Positions 49,900-59,851 of a stretch of DNA of 64,000 nucleotides are shown in pieces (the stretch's first letter is position 1; each line of letters begins with the position of its first letter). The DNA is from Epiperipatus broadwayi (Eukaryota; Onychophora; Udeonychophora; Euonychophora; Peripatidae): positions 1,734,001-1,798,000 of the forward strand of contig JAQFVV010012535.1 of the NCBI GenBank assembly GCA_028023455.1. Direction: 5' to 3'. The position numbers and the translations under genes are program-made. Under the pieces are notes generated by a model. The model made no database searches. It saw only the letters and a list, made by a program, of their open reading frames with translations, and was not told the origin of the DNA.

Positions 49900-50205
49900 A
49901 TATGCATTTCAGAATATTACCAAAATCACACTTTTCTTTATGTTTGCCGTAATATCATATAAACACAATTTATCCAAGACTTCAAACACTTTTTAGCAAA
50001 ACTTTATTTGTACATACACCTACGTTTCGACTGACCTGCAGTCTTCTTCAGAACAAGGTTATTTTGATCTTCTAATTCATTTTTTTATTTAGAAGATCAA
50101 AATAACCTTGCTCTGAAGAAGACTGCAGGTCAGTCGAAACGTAGGTGTATGTACAAATAAAGTTTTGCTAAAAAGTGTTTGAAGTCTTGGAGATATGCAT
50201 TTCAG
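49900..50205. mobile_element. foldback retroelement-like insertion with exact 13-bp target duplication
   Basis: ATATGCATTTCAG at 49900-49912 and 50193-50205 flank a 280-bp insert. Near-perfect 102-bp inverted arms lie at 49974-50075 and 50089-50190 with a 13-nt loop. A 61-nt unpaired tail lies at the left (49913-49973). Each arm contains CTGAAGAAGACTGCAGGTCA followed by GTCGAAACGTAG, in opposite orientations. The equivalent site in copy 1 of the host repeat (about 25.80-25.84 kb) is empty. Confidence 0.9.
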
Positions 50206-51954
50206 GTTAACAATATTTTGATCCCTAAGTGACGATCCCTTAAATGTACTTTTAAAATATAAGGGCTTAACAAAATTATTATAATGTATAGTCAAATACA
50301 CTATATTGATTGATAATGACTTCAAAATAATAAGATAATGTGTCGATAGCAATAACAATAAGAATGTGTATGATGATTGAGCAATAAGACCACAGACAAC
50401 TAAATAAACTTTTAAAAACAAGATTTATTTACACTACAAATTTTCTTTAAACATCAGAAATAATTGAATATCTATCAGTGACATTATATGAAACAACAGG
50501 GACATATAAAATAAGGTATATCCCATTGAATACATGCATAATATATAAAATAGTATAATACAGTGGTACCTTCATTATTACTATCATAATTAGTTATGTT
50601 TCTTTTATTTTATATTCTAGCACAGGGATGTTAGTTACCATATAAAAGTGTATTCAAATATTTAGGATAAATGAAAACTTTAAAATTTAAAACTTAATGT
50701 TATAAAGTAGCATGTTACTCTATAGCTATTTTATTTATACCAGAATATGACATAAGGCCAATTATTATATGCAGCACAAATAATTATTATTTGATAGGAA
50801 GAAATTTATTATATTGATGTGGGGACAGACATCAGAAGTCAAATGTATACATGACACCAAAACCCTGCCTATGTCCACAACATAATCATTCTAATTATTA
50901 ACCTGGCTTACTGATCCATCGGCGAATCACTGCTTAATGAAAATACAATGACATTGTACATGGGTATTCCCTATGCCATACAGAAGTTTTATAATTACTA
51001 GTAAGTTTTGGTTGGTTTGCTTATAAACTGATGAAGGTATTACAACATCATACATACACTATTCACAATTAGGCAAATACTATAGATAAACAAGTGTCCC
51101 TGAATCTAACTTTATCCTATCATTGCTATATAATTTTAAAATACCAAGACTTCACTATACACAATGAAAAAATAACCACATAACATCATGAGGGATCAGA
51201 CAATAAAGAGGGGCTCTGCAAAACAACATTATATAGTTGTACAATAATATGCCGATTCCAATACCTTTTTCCTAAGTACAAAATGTATGGACATTGTCTC
51301 ATCACAGGGAAACAGAATACATGCCATGAATATAATCCTCACTAGGGATTAACTGTGCTAACTAAGCATTAACTATTCATCAACAACAATATCTTTTCAT
51401 GGAATAAGCAATGGGAGAGTGCTCCATCTACCCATGCACAATATCAATGATACAATATTTGATGCCAATATATGCCGCACATACTTATCAGATAAAAATG
51501 ATTACAAATCCTTGTCAATACAATAGCAAGATAAAATAATTCTAACAATAAAAGTTAAAAGATAAATATCCCATTTCACAATGCATAAACTAATAGTGTA
51601 TTAAACAAACCAACATTGTAAGTCAAACGACCATTAATTATTTTTAAAAGCATAATGTTTTTGTTATAACAAGCAATACACATGCAGACAATGAATAGCA
51701 TACATTCTAAAGTGGACATACTAATTTATAGGCAAAATTTAATAAATGTAAAATGCTTATATAAAATACTCCATATAATAAGATGATTGTGTCATTATAC
51801 CATACCTCTGACCAGTTATTCTGTCTGTTTACCCATCAATAGAATATCAGAAGCTATTTTCATTAATGTAAGAGATGAGTATCTCTATATCTAAACAAAC
51901 TAGTTAAAATAGTATATTTTAAACCAACTGGTAAAATAAAAAAATAATAACTAT

Positions 51955-54345
51955 TGTAACAGTCAAAACACACGTATCTCGTTAACATAGTGCAGAATTC
52001 GACTACCACACAGAACAGCAGCACCATCGAGTAGCGAAGCCACTCATGGTACCGAGTTCGAACATAGTTTATCGGTTCCACACTACAATCTACGGAACAA
52101 CGCCTCTGATGCGACATAAGTAAACACTTCTTTAGGCACGGTGGTCAGGGAGATGCACGAGATTCATGGTATTGTTTCCGAGTTGGCCAACAATCAAACG
52201 AATATTAATTCACATATATAATCGAGGAAATATATATAATGGGCATCGAATAAATGAAAACTTAACTACAGACGTACAGTTAAAATTATTTATTTACGTA
52301 TTTAATAAAAAAAACATTATTAATGTTATTAATCATATTTTATATTCAGAGTTTCAATAGCTAATTGGCAATTTTACTATATATAAAAGTACATTTATTT
52401 ATAAAGAGCATTCATTTATATGAAGGCGTAATCTAGCTACCTAAGGTTCCCGAGTGAGTATTTCTAATGCGTACTGTAGGGGCTTTATACTTTGCACTGC
52501 AAGAGTCATCCGTGGCGGCGGACATACATTTATTTAATAAAAATATTTATTTTACGACTAAGGGCGAACATTTATTTGAGAGTGGATGACGAAGATAATG
52601 CCGAGGCGGAGTGATATAGAGAATGATAAACTAAATAAAGGAACACGTGGTACGCTTTAGAAGGGCGATATAAAATGGCAGCACTGAAACTGCAATGCCG
52701 TGAATAAGTTTATAAGGGCTTCGGGTTGGTCTCTGCCTCGACCCGAAGAGGTAAGGTGTCACATGAGCATAACCAGGGACAAGCGGTCCGTGTCGCAATT
52801 TGCCAGCTGGCTGCGTGACGGTCGTCAAGCCCTACGGGAACATTATCATGTCCACTTGTGTAGGACGACTGGGGTTAATTCAACCCTATAGAATCCGGAG
52901 TATTCACGGCGTGGAATGAGCCATCGTGGCTTCAAAACGTAACACATGTATAAGATCTAAAAGATTATGGTAATATTTAACTAGATTTCAAACTCGGCCC
53001 CCCATTATCAACGTTGACTGAAAGAAAATTGGTGACTCTCAAAGAAATGAAATTTCCGTAATTATTCATTAAAATTTAATAATAAAAAAAATATCTAAAA
53101 AGGGGACTTATTACAGCGAGCATGCCAGCTGTTACGAAGTAGTAGACCCTGCATTACAATAACTGATTCTTTGAATGCGTGTCGATTTATATGAAATTTA
53201 AGTTATTTATAAAGCAAATATTAATGACAATTCGACACGCATTCAATGTTCAAGCGATTATGGATTTAGCTTTAAAACTAAGACAATTATGAGAAGGTAA
53301 TATTTCAATGATAATTATAAATAAAGTGTAGATTTGAGAAATACACACCTAAGAAGGATAGAGGGAGGTAAGCTAGATTATGCGAGAAATTTACAGATTA
53401 CATTAATTCTCAAATTTTAGTTTCACAAAATTACAATTTTAACATTTAGAAGTTAGACAAATAGTAGGAGATGAGCTATAGCTTATTTACTAGAGTACTC
53501 TATAATTTGGAATACACACACAGGTACCTGTTTTATAAGATGTTTTCGTCCATTTGTTTAATAGTAGATTGTTCGTGATTAGCAGTTTTCTTTCTTGTCT
53601 TTGGGTTTTTTTTATTGATTTTAACAGCAGCGGCTTTCTTGTTTATTTCAGGCAGCAGATCATTATGGTGTTTTTACGATGGGCAAGGTGAAGTTCGGCA
53701 TATGGTGGGCCATCTCCCGATGGAGAATAATCTCGGTGCTTACTCGGTCATACCTTGGCAATATCAATTTATTTTAAGATATTTTAGACTCTCCACTCGA
53801 GAGCAAAGCTAAAATTCAAGTGAAAGTCTCCAGCAAGTCCAAGATGGCCTCCTTTTTTTTATCTTGATCTTTTAATTTTTTCTGTTGAGATATTTTTAGG
53901 TTTTCTTTATCTTGCCCTCAGGATAATCAATGCTTTTGCTGGTTTTAATTAGAAAGAAATCTGCTGTGCTATTGTTTGTTTTGTTGTTTTTTTTTTTACA
54001 TTCGTTAATTACATTTTTTTGGAATTTTCCTATAATTAATTTATTATCTATCACTGACCGATGCTTTTAAATTTTCAAAGACAAAAGGGAATAAAATTAT
54101 TTTAACTTTAATTAATTATTGCATCAGATTTTGTTAGAATTATTATTTAACGAAATTTAAACTAAGCAATAAATACGAACTTTATAAATTCAAAATAAAT
54201 GATTAATATTACACAAGATTTATTTAGCTAAAGAAATCTAAATTATATTACTTTATCCGTATTTATTGCCTTTAATTTGAGATCGAAATGTGTGCGTGTT
54301 TATGTTGAATTCTACATATATTTATACATTTTTAATATTGTTACA
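51955..54345 (-). repeat. 3' LTR of the gypsy element (~2.39 kb)
   Basis: It begins TGTAACAGTC (51955) and ends ATTGTTACA (54345), a TG...CA element with inverted tips. The left border is supported by copy 2, which also begins at TGTAACAG (59739). The right border is inferred from the tip only, because copy 2 leaves the window first. It is unusually long for an LTR. Short open frames (52166, 52700, 53615) are kept in both copies but look non-coding. Confidence 0.8.
53171..53246. promoter_or_regulatory. hairpin in the LTR
   Basis: TTGAATGCGTGTCGA and its exact inverse TCGACACGCATTCAA are separated by 46 nt. The second LTR has the same structure with one mismatch near 63006. Possible RNA structure; function unknown. 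Confidence 0.5.
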
Positions 54346-54936
54346 CACACAACTCGATACCAAAAGTTTAAATTTGGGTGGGATAGACCGGTCAGTGAGA
54401 GACGACAGAAAAAGGTGAAACTTAAGATTCGAATACGAATCTTACTGTTTCATTTCCCCGTACTTCCCGTGAACAATTAAGGAAGAACAAAGGAGGCAAG
54501 AAAGGGAAAAAAAAATTTACATTACATAATTTAAATACGAAAGAATTATTATTATTATTATTATTTTTTTTTTTTTTTACAGATACATATAAATATAGAA
54601 AGCAGAGATTACATGAAGTAACGAACAATTTATATACCCGGATCTAGAATTTAAACTTTAATTTTAAAATGACCTAATTTGGCCGTGTCTGGTTAGCAAT
54701 CATTATAATACTATTAGTTAAACTGATTTTATATATAAAAAAAATTCTTAGACTAATATTAATTAACATAATATATATAAAAAAATTTTAAAAGAATAAT
54801 AATAATTAAATATACATAACAAAATTTCTATATAAAGCCCTATTTGACCAATATAATTTCCATTCAACCAATATTTATCAAGTTCGTTTTACTAAATTTT
54901 ATACACGGAATGGCCGTCCGAAATGCTCCAATATTG
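54346..54936. other. gypsy internal 3' non-coding region
   Basis: AT-rich, with an (ATT)n run and T tract at about 54546-54580. No envelope-like frame. A polypurine tract could not be placed with confidence. Confidence 0.5.
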
Positions 54937-57090
54937 TTATAACCCCGGGTCAGGTGGATAATATCTACATGGTTTGAGATTACGGGCATTGTATGTCCCT
55001 TTTATGGTATCTCCATCTTTTAATAAATATGCATTTGGGCCACATGTGCGATCAATTATAAAGGGTCCCCGGTACAAAGGAAAGAACTTTTTATATACTC
55101 TTTTATCTCGGTTACTTTGTTGAGAGTTCCGTACCCAAACATAGTTCCCGACCTGGAAATGTTGGCTTCTCCGATCTGCTCGTAATTTCCGTTCTGCCCT
55201 TTCTGTAAGGCGGCGGTGTGCCTTGCGTCTGTCAGTTTCAATATTGATTTCACGTTCATCCATGGGTAATGGCGTCTTGATCAGTACTGAGTCCGCTTTA
55301 CCAAAATGCAAACGTGTTGGTGTCATGCCAGTGGCCTCATTGATGGTTCCATTGATATATTGAAAAATCTTTTCAGTTTGATTTACCCAGCTTCTGTGAT
55401 TTTGGTGAACATGGGTCCTAAATAGTCGGTTTATTTCCCTCATAACCCGTTCACATGGGTTAGACTGAGGATTTCGAATTGAGGTCAGAATATGTTTAAC
55501 GTTCTGCTGCCTCAACCAAGTCTTCCATTCTTGAGATGTAAAGGCCGATCCGTGGTCCGAGAGGATGGTGATCGGTTTTCCAATTTTGACGAACTGACAC
55601 TTTTGTAGCACTCGAATTGCGCAACGGGAATCTGCTCGCATCACAGGATAGGCCCAAGCATATTTTGAGAATAGATCATAAGTTACAAGTAAGTAACGGA
55701 ATCTACGGTAGGATGGCAATGGGCCATAGTGATCGATCGCAAGTATTTCATTTGGTGCGGACGGAACGATAGAGGCACCTACTCCACTAAAGTTTCTATT
55801 TGGTGGTTTATCTCTTGCACAAATAGCACATTTCTTGAGAGTATCCATCACATCTTCATATAGCTTTGGCCAGTGAAATTGTCGTCTTATAGCTTCTTCA
55901 GTTTTTCTAGGGCCATAGTGCCCTACTAAACCATGCATATACATGATGAGACGGTTTCTGAGGTCAGGTGGTACCAAGATTTTCCAGTAAATTTTATCTC
56001 CCACAATCTGCTGCTGCAGCAACCCATTTCTTATCCGGTATAGCTTCTTTCCTCGAGGTGTTGAGCAGCCTTGTATTGGATTTCCTTGCTGTTGTACAAT
56101 TTGGATAAGCTTTTTATATAGCGGCTGCTGCTCCTGCCAATGTTGAAGGTTCCTTAACTTGTGTTCCATCTCCTGGTCCAGTACCGTTGCTGCAATTACC
56201 AATGGCTGATCACTTATTATGGGGTTGTGTGGCTCCAGTTCTATAGGATGTCGACTTAATATATCGGCCACTGTATTTTCAGGCCCAGGGCAGTAGACGA
56301 CTTTATAATGAAATCTTTGAAGTGAAAGACTCCATCTGATGAGGCGGTCATTGTTCAGGTAACTTTTATTTAGGAATTCGAGACACCGGTGGTCAGTAAT
56401 GATAATCACTTCTGAACCCAGCAACATCTGCTTGAACTTATTGCATGACCACACGATTGCTAGTGTCTCTTGTTCCGTCACTGTGTAGTTCTTTTCGGCT
56501 CCTTTCAGAGTACGGCTGCTAAAATATAGTATTTGGTGTTGGCCTTCTGGGTTGACTTGAAATAGAACCACGCCCAATCCCTTCTGACTGCTATCAGTCT
56601 GCAAATAAAAGGGACGGGTAAAATCTGGGTAGTGTAACATCACAGTCTCTAAAAATCTTCTCTTTACTCGACTGAAGTCTTCTTCATGGGTCTTCGTCCA
56701 TTCCCATCGGTGGTGAGGCCTTATCAATTCTACTAGTGATGATGTATCTTTGGCAAAATGGGGGTAAAACTTGTGATAGTAATTGCAAAGGCCCAGAAAT
56801 GATCGAACTTGTTTTCGGTTCGTGGGCCTAGGGAAATTTTCAATAGCTGCGACCTTGTCAGGGTGAGCCCTAATTCCTTGGCCATTTACAATATGGCCTA
56901 AAAAGGAAATTTCCCTCAATGCGAAAAAACTTTTTTTTAAATTAACAGTTATATTTTTCTGGGTGCACTCATCGAAAAATTGTTTTAAATCCTCCAGATG
57001 TTCTGCAATGTCTCTAGACGCAACTACTACATCGTCTACATAACATACCAATTTTTTTTTAAACTTTCTGACAATACTTGGTCCAAACAC
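54937..57090 (-). CDS. gypsy pol part 2: RT (second half), RNase H, integrase
   Basis: 717 open codons ending TAA at 54937. The frame opens at a GTG, so it is a continuation rather than a true start. RT motif YVDDVVVAS is near residue 17. RNase H has FYLQTDSSQKGLGVVLFQ (about 160-180), a Glu in TEQETLAIVW and ITDHRCLEFL. The integrase zinc finger (HGLVGHYG...CAICARDK) is at about 385-430. The integrase D,D,E residues lie in ILAIDHYGPL, ILSDHGSAFT and NPCERVMREI (about 445-550). A GPF-type module (LYRGPFII) is near 680. Reverse transcription and integration functions. The part looks intact, but it is separated from the upstream frame. Confidence 0.92.
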   Translation of the reverse strand: MFGPSIVRKFKKKLVCYVDDVVVASRDIAEHLEDLKQFFDECTQKNITVNLKKSFFALREISFLGHIVNGQGIRAHPDKVAAIENFPRPTNRKQVRSFLGLCNYYHKFYPHFAKDTSSLVELIRPHHRWEWTKTHEEDFSRVKRRFLETVMLHYPDFTRPFYLQTDSSQKGLGVVLFQVNPEGQHQILYFSSRTLKGAEKNYTVTEQETLAIVWSCNKFKQMLLGSEVIIITDHRCLEFLNKSYLNNDRLIRWSLSLQRFHYKVVYCPGPENTVADILSRHPIELEPHNPIISDQPLVIAATVLDQEMEHKLRNLQHWQEQQPLYKKLIQIVQQQGNPIQGCSTPRGKKLYRIRNGLLQQQIVGDKIYWKILVPPDLRNRLIMYMHGLVGHYGPRKTEEAIRRQFHWPKLYEDVMDTLKKCAICARDKPPNRNFSGVGASIVPSAPNEILAIDHYGPLPSYRRFRYLLVTYDLFSKYAWAYPVMRADSRCAIRVLQKCQFVKIGKPITILSDHGSAFTSQEWKTWLRQQNVKHILTSIRNPQSNPCERVMREINRLFRTHVHQNHRSWVNQTEKIFQYINGTINEATGMTPTRLHFGKADSVLIKTPLPMDEREINIETDRRKAHRRLTERAERKLRADRRSQHFQVGNYVWVRNSQQSNRDKRVYKKFFPLYRGPFIIDRTCGPNAYLLKDGDTIKGTYNARNLKPCRYYPPDPGL

Positions 57091-59168
57091 CTCATGAGGC
57101 CAGCCCCGCTATTTATCAGCCCAAACGGTACTCTCTTAAACATGTGGGTTTGCCCATTGTATCTGAATGCGGTATATTTTCGATCCTGGGGGTGGAGAGC
57201 CATTTGCCAGTAACTGGCAGTTAGGTCAAGGGTAGAGAAAATATTCTTAGCAGTCAACTTGAGGAATGTTTCTTGGATGGGTGGTGGGATGTCCCGCTCA
57301 GGTATAGTAATGTTGTTTAATGTCCTAGCATCGAGACACAATCGTATGGTTCCATCTTTCTTTTTGACTACGACTAACGGATTATTATAGGGTGATGACC
57401 CCTTTTCAATTACACCCCAGTCAATCATCTGCTTAATTTGAGCATTCACTTCTTCTTGATACTGAAATGGGATAGGGTATGTGCGGGTCTGGAAATGCGT
57501 CTCTTCTTTTACTCGTATCCGATGGACGTAATCACTAATTTCACCTGGGACCTGAGAAAATATGGTACGATTTTCCGTAAGTAATTTTTGTAACTGGAAT
57601 TGGTCCTCTACCTTGTCTAACGATGATCCCATAATTTTTTCTTGGATATCCTCATCAGGAATGGCCTCCAGACATCTTAATTGGATTTCTTCAGTTTGTT
57701 TATTTGTATCAAAACTAACCTGCTCTTGCTGGAAAGTTAGTATCTTTTTTTTATAGTCCAGGATACATTCATGTTGGGTTAAGAAGTCGGACCCAATTAT
57801 TACGTCCTGAATTAGTCCTCTTATCACTAAGAAGGCGTGTCCTGCATTGGCTTCTCCTATCGATATTTCCAACCAGACTTGATAGTTTTCAGTTCTGGTC
57901 GTCCTCCCATCAGCCAGCTTCATTTGGATTGGGCGAGCGGGAAGCCTGGGTATGAGTCCATGTTTTTCGTAATTTGTTAACCACTCTCTAGAAACACAGG
58001 AAATCTGGCTGCCTGTGTCAAGAAGAATTTGTGCAACTGAGGCCCCGATTCTTGTATTAATAATTGGGCAAGGGCCAATCTGAAGTCCCCAAGTGGGATC
58101 CTCTTCCTGGATGACTGACGTTAGGTTAGTCATCTCCACTACTTTCAGCTGCTGGCAAGATGAATGCTGGTACTGGTAATCTTTTACTGACGTCCCGCTT
58201 GATCGAGTTGCCATTTGGTTTCTGTCTTTCTCACTATGATTGCTAGTAGTCGCTGATTGCTGTTGTCTGGTCTCCTGCTTCCATTCGTGATCTACTAGAC
58301 TTTCAGACCAATGGCTGTCATCTAAAACCGCAAGAAATTCTCCCATCTCTTCAATGTCTTTGATACCACTTATGATCATCAGCTTTTGAGTAGTTACTGG
58401 CATATTTTGTTGAATCGTTCCAATGATATGTCTATCTGCCAATGCGAACATCGTGAGAGATTTAAATCGGTTTGCTTGGCGGAGGAAAAACTGAGCATGT
58501 GTTTCTCGGGGTACTGCTCCATATTTTTCATGACAGAGCGTGTTGTAGATATCAATTTGATGCTTGTCGCTCCAATATTGTTTCATTAACGCATCTGTGT
58601 ACTTCTCTATAGTTTTAGGTTTCCATTTCACCATATCCCACCAGTCTTTGGCATAGCCCTGTAACTGGTAACTGGCAATAGCTATCTGTTCACCTGCTTC
58701 TGCCTTATGCACTTGAAAGAAACTTTGTAAGCTCTCTAAGTGGGCTTGAGGATTTTCTCCTGTCTCTCCCTTAAAGATTTTTATCTGAATAATCTTTCCT
58801 AAGTAGCTTTGAGGTCTAACCTCCTTTGTCCTTATATTTCCCCCCTCTTTATTGACTTGGGTTATTCTATATTCGTTTGCTATCATTTCTGACTCTCTCA
58901 AGACAAATTTTCGAATTTCCTGATACTCTCTAACTCTCACCTTTTCTTCTTCCTGTCTCTGTTTTGATTCTTCATCTCTTCTTTTTCTCATTTCCTCCTC
59001 ATACATTTTCTTCACCTCCTGCATACTCCGTCTGAGCACCTCCTCCATGAACCTGAAATTATAGTCCATTGATGCTCTGCATTGTTGCGGAGCTTCCCTT
59101 CGCTCGGGTGTCGACTCCAAAGCCTCAGATAAATCTAGCTGCTCTGTATCAGTATTTTCTGTTTCCAT
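57036..59168 (-). CDS. gypsy gag-protease-RT (first half)
   Basis: 710 codons from ATG at 59168. Residues 35-105 are a charged coiled-coil-like stretch (Glu/Arg/Lys). Residues about 120-310 resemble a retrotransposon gag capsid (GYAKDWWDMVKWKP and a downstream RQANRFKSL). No CCHC knuckle is visible. The protease active site LLDTGSQISC is at about 385. RT begins near 565 (WGVIEKGSSPYNNPLVVVKK) and includes LDLTASYWQMALH and VPFGLINSGA. The frame ends inside RT at an A run (+ strand T run, 57052-57060), 54 nt into the second frame. A one-base length change there, or programmed frameshifting, explains the break. Confidence 0.92.
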   Translation of the reverse strand: METENTDTEQLDLSEALESTPERREAPQQCRASMDYNFRFMEEVLRRSMQEVKKMYEEEMRKRRDEESKQRQEEEKVRVREYQEIRKFVLRESEMIANEYRITQVNKEGGNIRTKEVRPQSYLGKIIQIKIFKGETGENPQAHLESLQSFFQVHKAEAGEQIAIASYQLQGYAKDWWDMVKWKPKTIEKYTDALMKQYWSDKHQIDIYNTLCHEKYGAVPRETHAQFFLRQANRFKSLTMFALADRHIIGTIQQNMPVTTQKLMIISGIKDIEEMGEFLAVLDDSHWSESLVDHEWKQETRQQQSATTSNHSEKDRNQMATRSSGTSVKDYQYQHSSCQQLKVVEMTNLTSVIQEEDPTWGLQIGPCPIINTRIGASVAQILLDTGSQISCVSREWLTNYEKHGLIPRLPARPIQMKLADGRTTRTENYQVWLEISIGEANAGHAFLVIRGLIQDVIIGSDFLTQHECILDYKKKILTFQQEQVSFDTNKQTEEIQLRCLEAIPDEDIQEKIMGSSLDKVEDQFQLQKLLTENRTIFSQVPGEISDYVHRIRVKEETHFQTRTYPIPFQYQEEVNAQIKQMIDWGVIEKGSSPYNNPLVVVKKKDGTIRLCLDARTLNNITIPERDIPPPIQETFLKLTAKNIFSTLDLTASYWQMALHPQDRKYTAFRYNGQTHMFKRVPFGLINSGAGLMRCLDQVLSESLKKNWYVM

Positions 59169-59738
59169 TTTCTTACTATTTATTTATTTATTTTACACTA
59201 GTAGCATTTAACTATTCCCCACCGGTATCTTGGCCCTATAATACTCTTTCATTGCCCTCTCCTACTCTACATTGCTGCCTTTAATATACTTAACATATAT
59301 ATCATAACAAACTATTAGTAACGCGTATAAGCCACTGCTGTCTATGACATATATATTTTTACCTTAACTAAATTTTATTGTTAAACATAATAAGCTTCTG
59401 CTGTCTCATTTAGCTACTGATTATTATTATTACTATATAAAAGATATTTCATTAGATCCGAGTATTTCGTTCCTTCTTAAATTACACACACATCCCTGCT
59501 TTCCCTAAATTTGTTATTACGCCTGCTGTCCCTTCACTCACTCGACCCACATTACTTCACTCGATTTATTTTTGTTATTTTTTATCCAAAACAAACTCTT
59601 ATATATATAAAACAATTAGCCAACTCGGCAACGAACACTAAAGGAATTTATCTGCATTATTTTTGCTCAGGGTATCTATGGGTTTTATACTCGAAGCCTC
59701 ACATTATTGGCGCCAAACGCTAAAAAAAAATTTAACTA
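59169..59738 (-). other. gypsy 5' leader with candidate primer-binding site
   Basis: Non-coding between the LTR and gag. On the - strand TGGCGCCAATAATGTGAGGC begins about 24 nt after the LTR end (rc of about 59696-59715). TGGCGCC is the usual start of tRNA-primed sites. The distance is larger than usual, so this is tentative. Confidence 0.5.
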
Positions 59739-59851
59739 TGTAACAGTCAAAACACGTGTATCTCGTTAACATAGTGCAGAATTCGACTACCACACAGAAC
59801 AGCAGCACCATCGAGTAGCGAAGCCACTCATGGTACCGAGTTCGAACACAG
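59739..59851 (-). repeat. 5' LTR of the gypsy element, first segment
   Basis: It matches 51955-52067, starting TGTAACAGTC, then is interrupted by the insertion at 59852. Confidence 0.9.

Larger units (their letters stand above)
48570..51954 (+). repeat. unclassified ~3.3-kb dispersed repeat, copy 2 (truncated by LTR element)
   Basis: Inverse of 23690-26950, reading on the + strand from ATATATTGTAACC (about 48574) to the point where the gypsy LTR enters. It contains an internal 186-bp direct duplication and a 280-bp foldback insertion (49913-50192), both absent or different in copy 1. Confidence 0.8.

Noticed and set aside
52631-53812. Short open frames present in both LTR copies
   Set aside because: Conservation follows from LTR duplication, not selection. 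The frames overlap on opposite strands and resemble nothing known.
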